DNA of 64,000 bases from Paenibacillus flagellatus (GCF_003217775.1 NZ_QJVJ01000008.1:248001-312000); one strand, 5' to 3'; positions 8,438 through 20,540 are shown, numbered from the stretch's first letter. A program made the numbers and translations. Notes: generated by a model from the sequence alone, not told the origin.

Positions 8438-9180
8438 TGTCCAACTTCGCACTGGCGTGCACGCTCGTCTTCGTCGCCGTGACGGTGCTGCTGTCGATGC
8501 GCCAGAAGCTCGGCCTCGAGAAAGATATCGCGATCGGGACGGTGCGATCCGCCATCCAGCTGCTGTTCGTCGGCTACGTCCTGCATTTCGTCTTCGAGAC
8601 GGACCACCCGCTGTTCGTCGTTATCATCGTCGCGACGATGATAACGGTCGCCTCCTGGAACGCCGGCGCGCGCGCCAAGCATATTCCGGGCATCCGGCTG
8701 CGAATCGCGGCCGCGCTGTGCTGCACGGAAGCGTTGACGGTCGGACTGCTGCTCGGGCTTCGCATCATCGAGCCGACGCCGCAATACGTCATCCCGATCA
8801 GCGGCATCACCGTCGGCAGCTCGATGATCGTATGCGGCCTGTTCCTGAACCAAATGAACCGTGAGGTCGAGTCGTCCCGCGGCGAAATCGAGGCGCTGCT
8901 CGCGTTGGGGGCGACCGTCGGGCAGGCGATCCGGGCCGCGGCGAAGCGGTCGGTCCGCGCCAGCATGATCCCGACGATCGACGGGATGAAGACGATCGGC
9001 CTCGTCCAGCTGCCGGGTATGATGACCGGGATGATCGTCGCCGGCGCCGACCCGATCGAAGCGGTCCGCTACCAAATTCTGATCATGTTCGTGCTGGCGT
9101 CGGCCGCCGCGACGACGGCGATGCTGCTCGGACGGCTCAGCTCCCCGCTTTGGTTTACGAAGGACGAACGGTTGCGATAG
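8437..9180 (+). CDS. fetB: FetB family ABC transporter permease (UPF0014)
   Basis: A 247-aa membrane protein with about seven hydrophobic segments. Diagnostic UPF0014 segments are LGLEKDIAIGTVRSAIQLL near the N-terminus, TVASWNAGARAK in the first cytosolic loop, and VQLPGMMTGMIVAGADP with SKY-like REVESSRGEIEALLALGA in the C-terminal half. It has no typical EAA loop, as expected for this family. ATG overlaps the TGA of the ATPase gene. Iron efflux is the proposed role of the E. coli homologue; other metals are possible. Confidence 0.88.
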   Translation: MSNFALACTLVFVAVTVLLSMRQKLGLEKDIAIGTVRSAIQLLFVGYVLHFVFETDHPLFVVIIVATMITVASWNAGARAKHIPGIRLRIAAALCCTEALTVGLLLGLRIIEPTPQYVIPISGITVGSSMIVCGLFLNQMNREVESSRGEIEALLALGATVGQAIRAAAKRSVRASMIPTIDGMKTIGLVQLPGMMTGMIVAGADPIEAVRYQILIMFVLASAAATTAMLLGRLSSPLWFTKDERLR

Positions 9181-9236
9181 CACCCGCCTCGGCAGCAAGC
9201 TACTCTATGGAAACGACAGCAAGGAGACGGAACGAC

Positions 9237-10403
9237 TTGAAGATGCGAACGCTGCTTGTCATCGTCTGTTTTTTGTTTGTATTCATCGCGCTGTCCGCCT
9301 ATATCGGCTGGAACGGATACGTCTTCTGGAACGCGGCGATATCGCCGCAGCTGGATGCCGTCTACTGGGTTTTCTTCGCCTTGATCGCATACGGCTACTT
9401 GGCCGCGATGCTGCTTCGCCGCTTGATTCCGTACCGGCTGTACGCCGCCCTGAAGACGATCGGCTCGTACGGCATGGCGGTGCTGTTCTACGCGCTGCTC
9501 ACGCTGCCCGCCGCGGATGTGCTCGTCGCCCTGCTGCGCTGGGCGGGGGTGGAGCGGGACTACGCGATCGCGCGCACCGGCTGGGTCGAGCTGCTCGTTC
9601 TGCTGCTCATCCTGCTTCGCGGCTCCTGGAACGCTCGAAGTCCGGTCGTGCGCCGGTACGACATCGAGATCGCCAAGCCGGCGGGGACGAGGCGCGAGCT
9701 TCGTTTGGCGGTCGCATCGGATTTGCACCTCGGCACGACCGTCGGGAGACGGCATTTGACCCGGCTCGTCGAGCGGGTAGAGGCGCTGAAGCCGGACATC
9801 GTTTTGCTGCCCGGCGACGTGCTGGACGACAGCATCGAGCCGTTCGTGCGCGAGCGGATGGCCGACGTCATGCGCAGGCTGAAGGCGCCGCTTGGCGTAT
9901 ACGCTTCGCTCGGCAACCACGAATATATCGGCGGCCATATCGCCGAATACACGGAGCGGATGCGCGAAATCGGAATCGAGGTGCTGATCGATCGGGTCGT
10001 TCGGGTGGCCGACAGCTTCTATGTCGCGGGCCGAAAAGACGCGTCCGTCGAGCGGTTTGCCGGCGGCGGCAGGCTGTCCGTCGACGAGCTGCTGGCGGAC
10101 GCCGACCGGTCGCTGCCGATCGTGCTGCTCGACCACCAGCCGTACAAGCTCGGAGCGGCGGCGGAGTCCGGCGTCGACCTGATGCTGTCGGGCCATACGC
10201 ACCGCGGGCAAATGGCGCCGAATCATTGGATTACCGGACGGCTGTTCGAGCTCGATTGGGGGTATCTCCGCAAAGGAGCGATGCACGCGATCGTCTCGTC
10301 CGGCTTCGGCACCTGGGGGCCCCCGGTCCGGATCGGGAGCCGCTCGGAGCTGCTCGACATCCGTATCGCCTTCCGCTCGGAGACGGTCGGACCTGCCGAG
10401 TGA
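9237..10403 (+). CDS. Membrane-anchored metallophosphoesterase
   Basis: About 388 aa. Four N-terminal hydrophobic helices (residues ~4-130) anchor a calcineurin-like phosphoesterase domain with the full metal signature in order: SDLHLG, LPGDVLDD, GNHEYIGG and SGHTHRGQM. This layout resembles the YkuE/YaeI-type phosphodiesterases; the substrate (lipid or nucleotide) is unknown. I favour the TTG at 9237, which sits 10 nt after AAGGAGACGG; an ATG two codons later is the alternative. It begins 57 nt after fetB and could be read from the same transcript. Confidence 0.87.
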   Translation: MKMRTLLVIVCFLFVFIALSAYIGWNGYVFWNAAISPQLDAVYWVFFALIAYGYLAAMLLRRLIPYRLYAALKTIGSYGMAVLFYALLTLPAADVLVALLRWAGVERDYAIARTGWVELLVLLLILLRGSWNARSPVVRRYDIEIAKPAGTRRELRLAVASDLHLGTTVGRRHLTRLVERVEALKPDIVLLPGDVLDDSIEPFVRERMADVMRRLKAPLGVYASLGNHEYIGGHIAEYTERMREIGIEVLIDRVVRVADSFYVAGRKDASVERFAGGGRLSVDELLADADRSLPIVLLDHQPYKLGAAAESGVDLMLSGHTHRGQMAPNHWITGRLFELDWGYLRKGAMHAIVSSGFGTWGPPVRIGSRSELLDIRIAFRSETVGPAE

Positions 10404-10517
10404 GTCGGACGCTTCCACCTCTCACCCTTAAAATTTGGGGTTGTCAAATATTTCCGGAAACCGTACCATGGTAGTGGGACCAAAAGCCCATTTCATTCGC
10501 GAAGGAGCGCATCGTCC

Positions 10518-11285
10518 ATGTCCTTTTTCAAAAAAATGATGGCCAGCGTCGGCATCGGCGGCGTCAAGGTGAACGCGGTGCCGGACAACGCCGACGGCGT
10601 GCGGGTCGGCGACGAGCTTCACGGCACGATTTACGTCAAGGGAGGCAATCTCCCGCAGGAAATCACCCGCATTCATTTATACTTGTACTCCAACTATTTC
10701 CGGGAACGAGACGGTCAAATCGTCGAGGAGAGCGACCGGATCGCCCATTACCACCTGGACGAGCATTTCACGATCGAGCCCGGCGAAGAGCGCGAGTTTT
10801 CGTTCGCGTTTCCGATTCCGCTCTCGACGCCGATTACGATCGGCTCCTCGAAGGTATGGCTCGTAACGGAGCTGGACGTGGAGAAGGCGATCGACCAAAG
10901 GGACAAGGACTACATTCATATTCAGCCGCATCCGATCGTCGGGGCGGTGTTCGAAGCGCTGGCCCAGCTCGGTCTCCGCGCCCACGAGGTATCGCTGATG
11001 CACGTTCCGCGCCTCGGCCTCGAATTTCCGTTCGTGCAGGAGTTCGAGCTGAAGCCGCAATATCGCTCCAATTTGGAGGAGCTCGAGCTGTTTTACGTCG
11101 TCGGCGAGGACGAGGTCGAGTTTTTCATGGAGATCGATCGTCGGGCCAGAGGGCTGCTGGGGCTGCTCGAGGAGCAGTTCGACTTGGACGAACGGTTCGT
11201 CCGGTTTACGCTCACGTATGACGATACCGAGAACATGGACGGCTTGATCGCCTTCCTGAAGGAGACGATCGAGGACAACTTGTAG
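10518..11285 (+). CDS. spo0M: Sporulation-control protein Spo0M
   Basis: A 255-aa Spo0M (SpoOM domain) protein, an arrestin-like beta-sandwich protein that affects entry into sporulation in B. subtilis. The typical N-terminus MSFFKKMMASVGIGGVKVN is intact, and the family segments IHLYLYSNYFRE, EREFSFAFPIPLSTPITIG and KDYIHIQPHPIV are visible. The C-terminal third (FYVVGEDEVEFFMEIDRRARGL onwards) matches the usual acidic end. Length is normal for the family (~258 aa). It is monocistronic with its own terminator and is one of the best pieces of evidence for a spore-forming Bacillales host. Confidence 0.93.
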   Translation: MSFFKKMMASVGIGGVKVNAVPDNADGVRVGDELHGTIYVKGGNLPQEITRIHLYLYSNYFRERDGQIVEESDRIAHYHLDEHFTIEPGEEREFSFAFPIPLSTPITIGSSKVWLVTELDVEKAIDQRDKDYIHIQPHPIVGAVFEALAQLGLRAHEVSLMHVPRLGLEFPFVQEFELKPQYRSNLEELELFYVVGEDEVEFFMEIDRRARGLLGLLEEQFDLDERFVRFTLTYDDTENMDGLIAFLKETIEDNL

Positions 11286-11307
11286 GACCGTTATGCAGCA
11301 ACCATTC

Positions 11308-11345
11308 AAGCGGCTTTCGCCTTGCGGGCGGAGCCGCTTTTTTTC
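11308..11345 (+). terminator. Terminator of spo0M
   Basis: AAGCGGCT / AGCCGCTT stem with a run of seven T. Confidence 0.85.
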
Positions 11346-11437
11346 TTCTCCGCTTCATGGAATACGAAGCGGACGATTGGAAGACAATACGAAAGTTCGG
11401 ACGAATCGCACCAATATATCGAAGGGAGAACGAAAAC

Positions 11438-11956
11438 GTGGGCATTCTTAGCGGCAATCCGAAAGACGAGCCGTTGCATTACGGCGAAATATACGCGTTG
11501 TGGCAATGCTCCTCCGGGGCCAAGCTAGCGACGTCGTGCTACCGGACGCATCTGGTGCACGCCGGAGACGACGACCTGAAAAAAATGTTGAACGAAGCGA
11601 TCGACCAGTGCGGCAAAGAAATCGAGGAATGCGATGCGCTCTTGAAGGCGAACGGGATCGCACCCGCCCCGGCGATGCCGGAGAAGCCGGAGGCGAAGCT
11701 CGAGGACATTCCTCCGGGCGCCCGTCTCACCGACCCTGAAATCGCCGCTTCGCTCGGTATCGATTTCGCCGGAGGGCTGACGATGTTCAGCCAAGCGATG
11801 GCCCAATCGATCCGCGAAGACGTCGGGGCGCTGTTCGCGAAGTATCACGCGACGAAAACGGCGATGGCGCTCAAGCTGCTGCGGTTGAACAAGGATAAGG
11901 GATGGCTCGTCCCGCCTCCGCTGCAGGTCAAGCGTCCCGAGCCGGTCGAAGTATAA
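11438..11956 (+). CDS. DUF3231 family protein
   Basis: A 172-aa helical protein matching one DUF3231 repeat, a ferritin-like four-helix family common in Bacillales. Visible segments are LHYGEIYALWQCSSGAKLATSCYRTHLVHAGDDDLKKML and the C-terminal SIREDVGALFAKYHATKTAMALKLLRLNKDKGWLVPPP. Many homologues have two repeats (~330 aa); this one has one. The GTG start at 11438 is chosen because GAAGGGAG lies 9 nt upstream. Expression in the forespore or a spore-coat role is often suspected for such proteins but is not shown here. Confidence 0.82.
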   Translation: MGILSGNPKDEPLHYGEIYALWQCSSGAKLATSCYRTHLVHAGDDDLKKMLNEAIDQCGKEIEECDALLKANGIAPAPAMPEKPEAKLEDIPPGARLTDPEIAASLGIDFAGGLTMFSQAMAQSIREDVGALFAKYHATKTAMALKLLRLNKDKGWLVPPPLQVKRPEPVEV

Positions 11957-11967
11957 GCTGTAAAGGG

Positions 11968-12002
11968 GCAAGCGGCGTTCGCCTTTCGGCGGCGCCGCTT
12001 GC
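11968..12002 (+). terminator. Probable terminator hairpin after the DUF3231 gene
   Basis: GCAAGCGGCG / CGCCGCTTGC 10-bp perfect stem. No T-run follows, so termination is likely but not certain. Confidence 0.5.
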
Positions 12003-12098
12003 TGTCGTTTCGGGAGGGCCGCGTTTAGAAATCCGTCGTCCGGGCAACTCTAGTAATATCCTATTCTATCAATTTCCCAAATCGAGGAGGATGTTGCT

Positions 12099-12872
12099 AT
12101 GAGACGGAAATGGATGAGAACGGCGATGACGGTCGCGATCGGCTTGACCGTTGCGGCAAGCTCGGCCCCGAAGGCGCTCGCGGATTTGAGCGAGGAGGAC
12201 GCACTTTATTTATCGGACTATGTTTATGCGGCGGAAGCGTGGGCGTACCGGACCGGCTCCGAGCTGGTGATAGAGCCGGCGCTAGATTCCGCGAACGATT
12301 CGGGCGACGGACCGGTGGAAATCGCTTCGGCCGCTTCAACCGCTCCCGCGGCGCCCGCCCTGAGCATGCTGCAATACCAAGTCAATCCGGGCGATACGCT
12401 CTATAAAATATCGAAGGCGTTCGGCATCACGATGGACGAGCTGTTGGCCGCCAATGCGCTGGACAATCCGAACCGGCTCCAAATCGGGCAAACGCTCGAC
12501 ATCCCCCAAGGCGGCGAAGGCTGGAACGCCGGAGGCGAAAGGCCCGTCGTGAAGCGCGTGCTGAACTCGACGCTCACGGCGTATACGGCGGGAGCCGAAT
12601 CGACGGGCAAGACGCCCTCTCATCCCGCCTACGGCATAACGCGGAGCGGCAGCAAGGCGGAGGAGGGCCGGACGGTCGCCGTCGACCCTTCGATTATCCC
12701 GCTCGGTTCGACCGTGCTGATCGAAGGGATCGGCGTCCGCAAAGCCGAAGATACCGGCTCCGCCATCAAAGGCTCGCGCATCGACGTGTACATGAACGAT
12801 TTGGAAGAGGCGGTCGAATTCGGGGTCAAAAAAAACGTGAAGGTTTTCGTATTGACCGACCGGAGCGCATGA
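12099..12872 (+). CDS. Secreted LysM and 3D domain protein (putative lytic transglycosylase-like, YabE/YocH type)
   Basis: A 257-aa exported protein. The signal peptide (RRKWMR, then a hydrophobic run to ASSAPKALA) is cut near residue 28. One LysM repeat (YQVNPGDTLYKISKAFGITMDELLAAN) at ~93-137 binds peptidoglycan. The C-terminal 3D domain at ~165-255 carries its three aspartates: VAVDPSIIP, AEDTGSAIKG and RIDVYMND. The layout matches B. subtilis YocH and the 3D end of YabE/Rpf-like proteins, which cleave or remodel cell wall. The ATG follows GGAGGATG. It is convergent with the next gene. Confidence 0.9.
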   Translation: MRRKWMRTAMTVAIGLTVAASSAPKALADLSEEDALYLSDYVYAAEAWAYRTGSELVIEPALDSANDSGDGPVEIASAASTAPAAPALSMLQYQVNPGDTLYKISKAFGITMDELLAANALDNPNRLQIGQTLDIPQGGEGWNAGGERPVVKRVLNSTLTAYTAGAESTGKTPSHPAYGITRSGSKAEEGRTVAVDPSIIPLGSTVLIEGIGVRKAEDTGSAIKGSRIDVYMNDLEEAVEFGVKKNVKVFVLTDRSA

Positions 12873-12889
12873 CTGCGCATCGGAGCGTC

Positions 12890-12933
12890 CGGAAGCGAAC
12901 CGGAAGCGAACCGGAAGCAAAACGGAAGCTTCG
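12890..12933. repeat. Short 11-bp tandem repeat between convergent genes
   Basis: Two exact copies of CGGAAGCGAAC (12890-12900, 12901-12911), then CGGAAGCAAAA (12912-12922) and CGGAAGCTTCG (12923-12933), directly between the two convergent stop codons. Confidence 0.7.
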
Positions 12934-12936
12934 CGG

Positions 12937-13515
12937 CTATCCGTTGAACTCCCGGAAAAATTCGTTGAGATAGGGGAACTTGTCGCCCGGAATACGGAAC
13001 TCCATCGCGAACCCCGATTCGATCAGCGTGACGTCGCGCAGGAAGCGCGACCGCACGCGGCTGTGCACGAGCTCCCGAACGCGGCGCAGGTTCCGCCGCC
13101 GGATCGCCGCCGACAAGGCGGAGGCGAACGGCGGGCAGTCGCGGATCGTCCGGTACAGGGGCAGCACTGCCGCCGCGATCGTCCGGTTCGCCTTCGTGCC
13201 GAACCGGAATTGCGTCGTACCCGGGGGGATGGACGTCCCGTTCGTATATTCCTGAAGCGGGGCCGGGAACGGTACGGTGACGAAGAAGCCGATGCCGTTC
13301 GTGGCGAGGCCGAGCCTGCCGATCGGCCTCGTCTCCTCGAACAGCCGGATCATGCGTCCCAGATCGAGCGTGCGGACCGCACGCGTCCATCGGCGGGCGT
13401 AAGCGCCGTCGCTTGCGATTTTGCGGTATAGCGGGATGACCGCCCCGGCCGTCCGGCGCAGCGCCTCCGGACCGGGATAGACGGGCTGACGTTTGGTTGA
13501 TACGTTTTTGCCCAT
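12937..13515 (-). CDS. Hypothetical protein with an internal duplication
   Basis: A 192-aa protein I do not recognise. The start at 13515 has an excellent AAGGAGGAAAGG site; upstream codons in frame lack one. Two halves look alike: AGAVIPLYRKIASDGAYARRWTRAVRTLDLGRMIRLFE in the first and AAVLPLYRTIRDCPPFASALSAAIRRRNLRRVRELVHS in the second, each followed by a beta-rich segment ending in FFVTVPFP or FAMEFRIPG. The protein is very basic (many Arg). No signal peptide or TM helix is seen. It is convergent with the LysM-3D gene and divergent from the chemoreceptor gene. Confidence 0.7.
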   Translation of the reverse strand: MGKNVSTKRQPVYPGPEALRRTAGAVIPLYRKIASDGAYARRWTRAVRTLDLGRMIRLFEETRPIGRLGLATNGIGFFVTVPFPAPLQEYTNGTSIPPGTTQFRFGTKANRTIAAAVLPLYRTIRDCPPFASALSAAIRRRNLRRVRELVHSRVRSRFLRDVTLIESGFAMEFRIPGDKFPYLNEFFREFNG

Positions 13516-13634
13516 GCTCGCCTTTCCTCCTTCTGTGAGTCCTTTCTCTCCCAACATATGCCGAGAAAAGGAGGGAGGGCCGGGCGTGAGACAAATCGCG
13601 ATTTCATATCTCGTTCGACATAATTCTATTTTTA

Positions 13635-13664
13635 TTGACACAATTCTCCCGTTCCGTTTAGACT
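13635..13664 (+). promoter_or_regulatory. Putative promoter of the chemoreceptor gene
   Basis: TTGACA at 13635-13640 and TAGACT at 13659-13664 with an 18-bp spacer, 84 nt before the start. A GCCGATTT at 13681-13688 resembles a motility-sigma (SigD) -10, but its -35 is poor. Confidence 0.5.
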
Positions 13665-13747
13665 GAAAGTAGTTCCAAATGCCGATTTGTCCAATCGGTT
13701 AATGGCATGATATGGCGGATACATACACGGATCGGGAGGCACAAGAG

Positions 13748-15339
13748 ATGAAATGGTTTCACGACTGGAAAACGTCGGTCAAGCTGCTGGCCGCATTCGT
13801 ATCGCTGGCGGTTTTGCTTGCGGTCGTCGGCGTTTTCGGCATCGCCAACATGAGTAGGCTCGATTCGAGCATGGACCAGCTGTACGGCAACAACTTGACC
13901 TCGGTCCGTCTGCTTTCCCAAACGCAAATCGATTACACCGAAATTCGCGTCAGTCTTCGGAAAATCGCCTTGACCGAACGAACGGAAGACGTTCGGTTCG
14001 GAAGGAAATCGACGGCATCCGAAAATTAAAAGGGAACATTAAGGCGACGATAGCCGAATACCGAAGCACGCCCTTGACGAGCGAAGACCTTCGGTTGTTG
14101 AACGATTTCGACAAGGAATGGGACATTTACGACAAGCTGACCGAACAAGGTCTCGAGATCGCGCAAGCCGACGGTCGGGACAAGTACGTCGTTTATTTGC
14201 AGGAGCAGCTTGCAGGCGCTGGGGACAATCTGAAAGCGACGATACAAGAAATCGTAGCGCTGAACGTCAAGCTGGCGGAGCAGGCTTGGAAAGACGGAGG
14301 GAGCTTGTACGATCGTTCGTTCGCGATTACGACCGCGATCGTCGTCGTGGCGGTCGTGGTGAGCGTCGTATTGGGGCTGTTCATCTCGCGGGCGATCGCA
14401 AGACCGCTCGGTCAAGTGACGGAGCTTGTCGCGAAGGTGGCGGACGGCGATTTGCGCGAGACGGTCGACATCGACCGGAAGGACGAGATCGGCGTGCTGG
14501 CACGCTCGATCAACGATATGATCGTCCGCCTGCGGACGCTGGTCGGGGGCATCGTCGCGTCGGCGCAGAGCGTGTCCTCGGCCTCCGAACAAATATCGGC
14601 GAGCACCGAGGAAATCGCGGGGAGCAGCACGAACCAAGCCGAGTCGTCGCAAATGATTACCGAGCTGTTCAAGGAGCTGTCCTCGGCCATCGACTCCGTG
14701 GCCAAAAGCTCCGAGCAAGCGTCGGAGCTCGCGCTGCGCACCGTCGCCACGGCCAAAAACGGCGGTCACGCGGTAACGGACGCGATTCAGGGAATGAACG
14801 AAGTGCAGGAGAAGGTCAGTCTGCTGGAGCAGGATTCGGCGAAAATCGGGGACATTATCGAAGTGATCGACGAAATCGCCGAGCAGACGAACTTGCTCGC
14901 GCTGAATGCCGCCATCGAGGCGGCCCGAGCCGGCGACCAAGGCCGGGGCTTCGCCGTCGTCGCCGACGAGGTACGGAAGCTGGCGGAGCGAAGCGGGGAA
15001 GCGACGAAGCAAATTTCCGACATTATCAAAGGCATGCAGCACAATACGAAGGAATGCGTCGGCGCCGTCCAGGAAGGCGTCCAAAAGTCGAAGCGGACGG
15101 GAGACGCGTTCGAAAGCATCGTCGGCATGGTCGACGAAACGGCGCAGAAGGCGTCCGAAATCGCCGCGGCGAGCGAGCAGCAGGCCGCGCAGTCGTCGGA
15201 CGTCATGCGCTCGGTGGAGTCGATCTCGGCGGCCAGCGAGGAAGCGGCGGCGGCGGCACAAGAAACGGCGGCCACGTCGCAGTCTCTGTCCCGGCTGGCG
15301 GAGGAGCTGAACGGCGCCGTCTCTCGCTTCCGCGTGTAA
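13748..15339 (+). pseudogene. Methyl-accepting chemotaxis protein, frameshifted by a 5-bp tandem duplication
   Basis: Codes for a transmembrane chemoreceptor: TM1 at ~13-35, a four-helix-bundle ligand domain, TM2 near 200-220, HAMP, and the signalling hairpin containing [20 protein letters not shown]. Reading is broken at 13992-14001, where TTCGG occurs twice in tandem. The first frame stops at 14029 while the second runs to 15339. Removing one TTCGG gives [19 protein letters not shown] and a continuous 528-aa protein. Start ATG 13748 follows CGGGAGG. It may be a true pseudogene, a reversible slippage variant or an assembly error; everything else in the reading frame is intact. Confidence 0.88.
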
Positions 15340-15388
15340 CGGCGACCGGTCGGCCGCGCCCGTATCGGGTGCGGCCGCTCCGGCACCT

Positions 15389-15434
15389 GCACGTCAAAAA
15401 GCGGAACCTTCACGGGTTCCGCTTTTTGACGTGC
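15389..15434. terminator. Bidirectional terminator between chemoreceptor and topB
   Basis: Perfect 20-bp inverted repeat (15389-15408 and 15415-15434) around a 6-nt loop. A-rich and T-rich stretches in the arms give a T-run in both directions, fitting the convergent genes. The remaining bases to 15567 show no gene. Confidence 0.9.
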
Positions 15435-15567
15435 AAGGGTATGAGATTCGACAAGGAAGCGCTCGGATGCGGACGCTGCCGACCTTTGTCCGTTGCGAAG
15501 GACGTCTTCGGCCGTCAAGCCGGACGCCAACGATTCGCATGCCGCATCCCGCCGTCCGCCCGTCCCG

Positions 15568-17922
<2,355 letters not shown>

Positions 17923-18136
17923 TGCAGTTCCCCCGTACGTGGTATGGCGCCTTCGGTCAACCTTCATCGTATCATAAACGGAACGGATCGGGCAGGGGGA
18001 ATGAACGGCAAGTTTCCAAACAATACTATAAGGACGGTGTAGAAATTGTAAATTTGTTTCGGGAAAAAGGATTTGTTCGCGTAATGTCGAATGATGTCTA
18101 TCGCTCGCCAAATTACCGATAAAGGGATTGAACGAT

Positions 18137-18910
18137 ATGATCGAATTCAGGCACGTAAAAAAGGTATACCCCAACGGAACGATCGGGTTAAACGATATCA
18201 ACTTGACGATCGGCAAGGGAGAGTTCGTCGTCATCGTCGGCTTGTCCGGCGCCGGCAAATCGACGATGCTTCGCTCGATCAACCGGCTGCACGACATTAC
18301 AAGCGGCGAAATCGTCATCGACGGCCAGTCGATCACGTCGGCGAAGGGCGAGAGCCTGCGGAAAATGCGCCGCGGCATCGGCATGATTTTCCAAAGCTTC
18401 AATCTCGTCAAGCGGTCGACCGTCCTGCGCAACGTGCTGTCGGGCCGGGTCGGCTACCACGGGACGCTGCGGACGATGTTCGCTCTGTTCCCGAAACGTG
18501 ACGTCGAGCTCGCGATGAAGGCGCTCGAGCGGGTGAATATCGCGGAGAAAGCGTACGTCCGCGCCGACCAGCTGTCCGGCGGACAGCAGCAGCGCGTCTC
18601 GATCGCGCGGGCGCTCGCCCAGGAAGCGAAGATCATATTGGCGGACGAGCCGGTCGCCTCGCTTGACCCGCTCACGACGCGGCAAGTGATGGACGACCTG
18701 AAGCGGATCAACCAGGAGCTCGGCATTACGACGATCGTCAACCTGCACTTTATCGATCTGGCCCGGGAATACGCCACGCGCATCATCGGTCTGCGGGCCG
18801 GGCAAGTCGTGTTCGACGGACCGGTAGCGGAAGCGACGGACGAGAAGTTTTCCGAAATTTACGGCCGCGCGATCAAGAGGGACGAGCTGTTGGGAGGCGG
18901 AGGCCATTGA
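18137..18910 (+). CDS. phnC: Phosphonate ABC transporter ATP-binding protein
   Basis: A 257-aa ABC ATPase of the PhnC group: Walker [10 protein letters not shown] near residue 36, Q-loop [20 protein letters not shown], signature LSGGQQQR near 148, Walker B ILADEP. The segment [25 protein letters not shown] is diagnostic for PhnC. ATG 18137 is preferred over a TTG nine nt earlier because AAAGGG is then well spaced. It overlaps the permease start by TTGA. No phnD (periplasmic binding protein) precedes it; the gap from topB is only 214 nt. It probably imports phosphonate or phosphite-like anions. Confidence 0.9.
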   Translation: MIEFRHVKKVYPNGTIGLNDINLTIGKGEFVVIVGLSGAGKSTMLRSINRLHDITSGEIVIDGQSITSAKGESLRKMRRGIGMIFQSFNLVKRSTVLRNVLSGRVGYHGTLRTMFALFPKRDVELAMKALERVNIAEKAYVRADQLSGGQQQRVSIARALAQEAKIILADEPVASLDPLTTRQVMDDLKRINQELGITTIVNLHFIDLAREYATRIIGLRAGQVVFDGPVAEATDEKFSEIYGRAIKRDELLGGGGH

Positions 18911-20487
18911 AATCGCCCGCTACTACGGTTGCGCGTCCTTCGCGCATGAAGCTGTACAGCTGGATCGTCATCCTGATCGCGCTGTTCATCGGCAGCGTGT
19001 ACCAGACGGAAGCGACGCTGACGAAGCTGGTTACCGGAACGCCGCAAATTTGGGCGTTCATCAAGGAAATGTTTCCGCCCGACTGGTCGTTCACGCCGAA
19101 GGTGTGGAAGCCGATGCGGGAGACGCTCCAGATGGCCATTCTCGGCACGTCGCTGGGCGCCCTGCTCGCCTTCCCGACCGCCCTGTTCGCCGCCCGCAAC
19201 GTGACGCGGTCGCCGTGGCTGTACTATCCGGCGCGGCTGATCATGAACTTGCTGCGGACGATTCCCGACCTGCTGTACGCGGCGCTGTTCGCGGTCATCG
19301 TCGGCTTCGGTCCGACGTCGGGAACGCTCGCGTTGTTTTTCTTCACCTACGGCATCATCTCGAAGCTTGCCTATGAGTCGGTCGAGGCGATCGATCCCGG
19401 GCCGTTGGAGGCGATGACGGCGGCCGGCGCCAACAAGCTGCAGTGGATCCGCTTCGGGGTTCTTCCCCAGGTCGGGCCGACGTTTCTCGCGCATCTGCTC
19501 TATACGTTCGAGGTGAGCATCCGCGCTTCCGCCATTCTCGGTCTCGTCGGAGCGGGTGGCATCGGGCTGCTGCTCAAAAACGTGCTCGACCTGTTCCGCT
19601 ACGACCAGGCGTTCGTCCTCATCCTGATGACGCTTGTCGTCGTCATCGTCATCGATACGGTCAGCACCCGGCTGCGGACGCTGCTCCTGAAAGGGACGAT
19701 GAAGCCGATGTCGCCGGCGGCCGGCCGTTGGGGCTGGATCGTGGGCGTGGCGGCAGGCGTCATTCTCATCGCCTGGTCGCTCGTCGGGCTCGAATTTACC
19801 GGCATTCAGGAGACGGCGAAGGTGATGTCCAAGGCGATGCTGAACGGGATTCTTCATCCCGACTGGAACTACGTCTGGCTGCCGGAAGGCGAGGACCTGA
19901 TCCGCAACCTGCTGCTGACGCTGTCCATCTCCTACTTGGGCAACATCGTCTCGATGATCATCTGCATCCCGATCGCGTTCTGGGCGGCGGCCAACATGAG
20001 CCGGTCGCGCTGGGTGTCCGGCAGCGGCAAAATCGTGCTCAGCATCATCCGGACCGTCCCGGAGGTGATCATGGCGATCATCTTCATCAAGGCGGTCGGA
20101 CCCGGCGCCTACGCCGGGGTGCTGGCGCTCGGCGTCCACTCCGTCGGCATGCTCGGCAAGCTGTACGCCGAGGCGATCGAGAATATGGACATGGGGCCGA
20201 CCGAGGCGCTGACGGCCTGCGGCGCCAACCGGTGGCAGACGCTCTCGTTCGCGGTCATCCCGCAGGTGCTGCCGGACTTTCTGTCCTACGCCTTGTTCCG
20301 GTTCGAGATCAACGTCCGCTCCGCGACGCTGCTCGGCATTATCGGCGCGGGCGGCATCGGGACGCCGCTCATTTTCGCGATCAACGGCTTCAGCTGGCCG
20401 CGGGTCGGCATCATCCTGATCGGCATTATCGTGACCGTTTCGATCATCGACTATATATCCGGCGCGCTGCGCAAACGTATCGTATAG
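18907..20487 (+). CDS. phnE: Phosphonate ABC permease, double-length PhnE (two permease domains fused)
   Basis: A 526-aa protein about twice the length of a single PhnE. Each half is a complete permease core with its own coupling loop: [21 protein letters not shown] in the first half and [21 protein letters not shown] in the second, each followed by a GAGGIG motif. About 12 TM segments are visible, so one chain can supply both halves of the channel. The TTG start overlaps the phnC stop. It partners PhnC. A substrate-binding protein gene is absent from the operon and must be encoded elsewhere. Confidence 0.9.
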   Translation: MKSPATTVARPSRMKLYSWIVILIALFIGSVYQTEATLTKLVTGTPQIWAFIKEMFPPDWSFTPKVWKPMRETLQMAILGTSLGALLAFPTALFAARNVTRSPWLYYPARLIMNLLRTIPDLLYAALFAVIVGFGPTSGTLALFFFTYGIISKLAYESVEAIDPGPLEAMTAAGANKLQWIRFGVLPQVGPTFLAHLLYTFEVSIRASAILGLVGAGGIGLLLKNVLDLFRYDQAFVLILMTLVVVIVIDTVSTRLRTLLLKGTMKPMSPAAGRWGWIVGVAAGVILIAWSLVGLEFTGIQETAKVMSKAMLNGILHPDWNYVWLPEGEDLIRNLLLTLSISYLGNIVSMIICIPIAFWAAANMSRSRWVSGSGKIVLSIIRTVPEVIMAIIFIKAVGPGAYAGVLALGVHSVGMLGKLYAEAIENMDMGPTEALTACGANRWQTLSFAVIPQVLPDFLSYALFRFEINVRSATLLGIIGAGGIGTPLIFAINGFSWPRVGIILIGIIVTVSIIDYISGALRKRIV

Positions 20488-20503
20488 CGGCGTCGATTTC
20501 CGG

Positions 20504-20540
20504 GCCGGGCTCTTTCCTTAGGGGAAGGGCCCGGCTTTTT
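20504..20540 (+). terminator. Terminator of the phnCE operon
   Basis: GCCGGGCTCTTTCC / GGGAAGGGCCCGGC stem with one bulge and a run of five T. Confidence 0.85.

Noticed and set aside
13681-13688. SigD-type -10 (GCCGATTT) before the chemoreceptor gene
   Set aside because: No TAAA at the required 15-bp distance; a sigma-A-like promoter just upstream explains expression.
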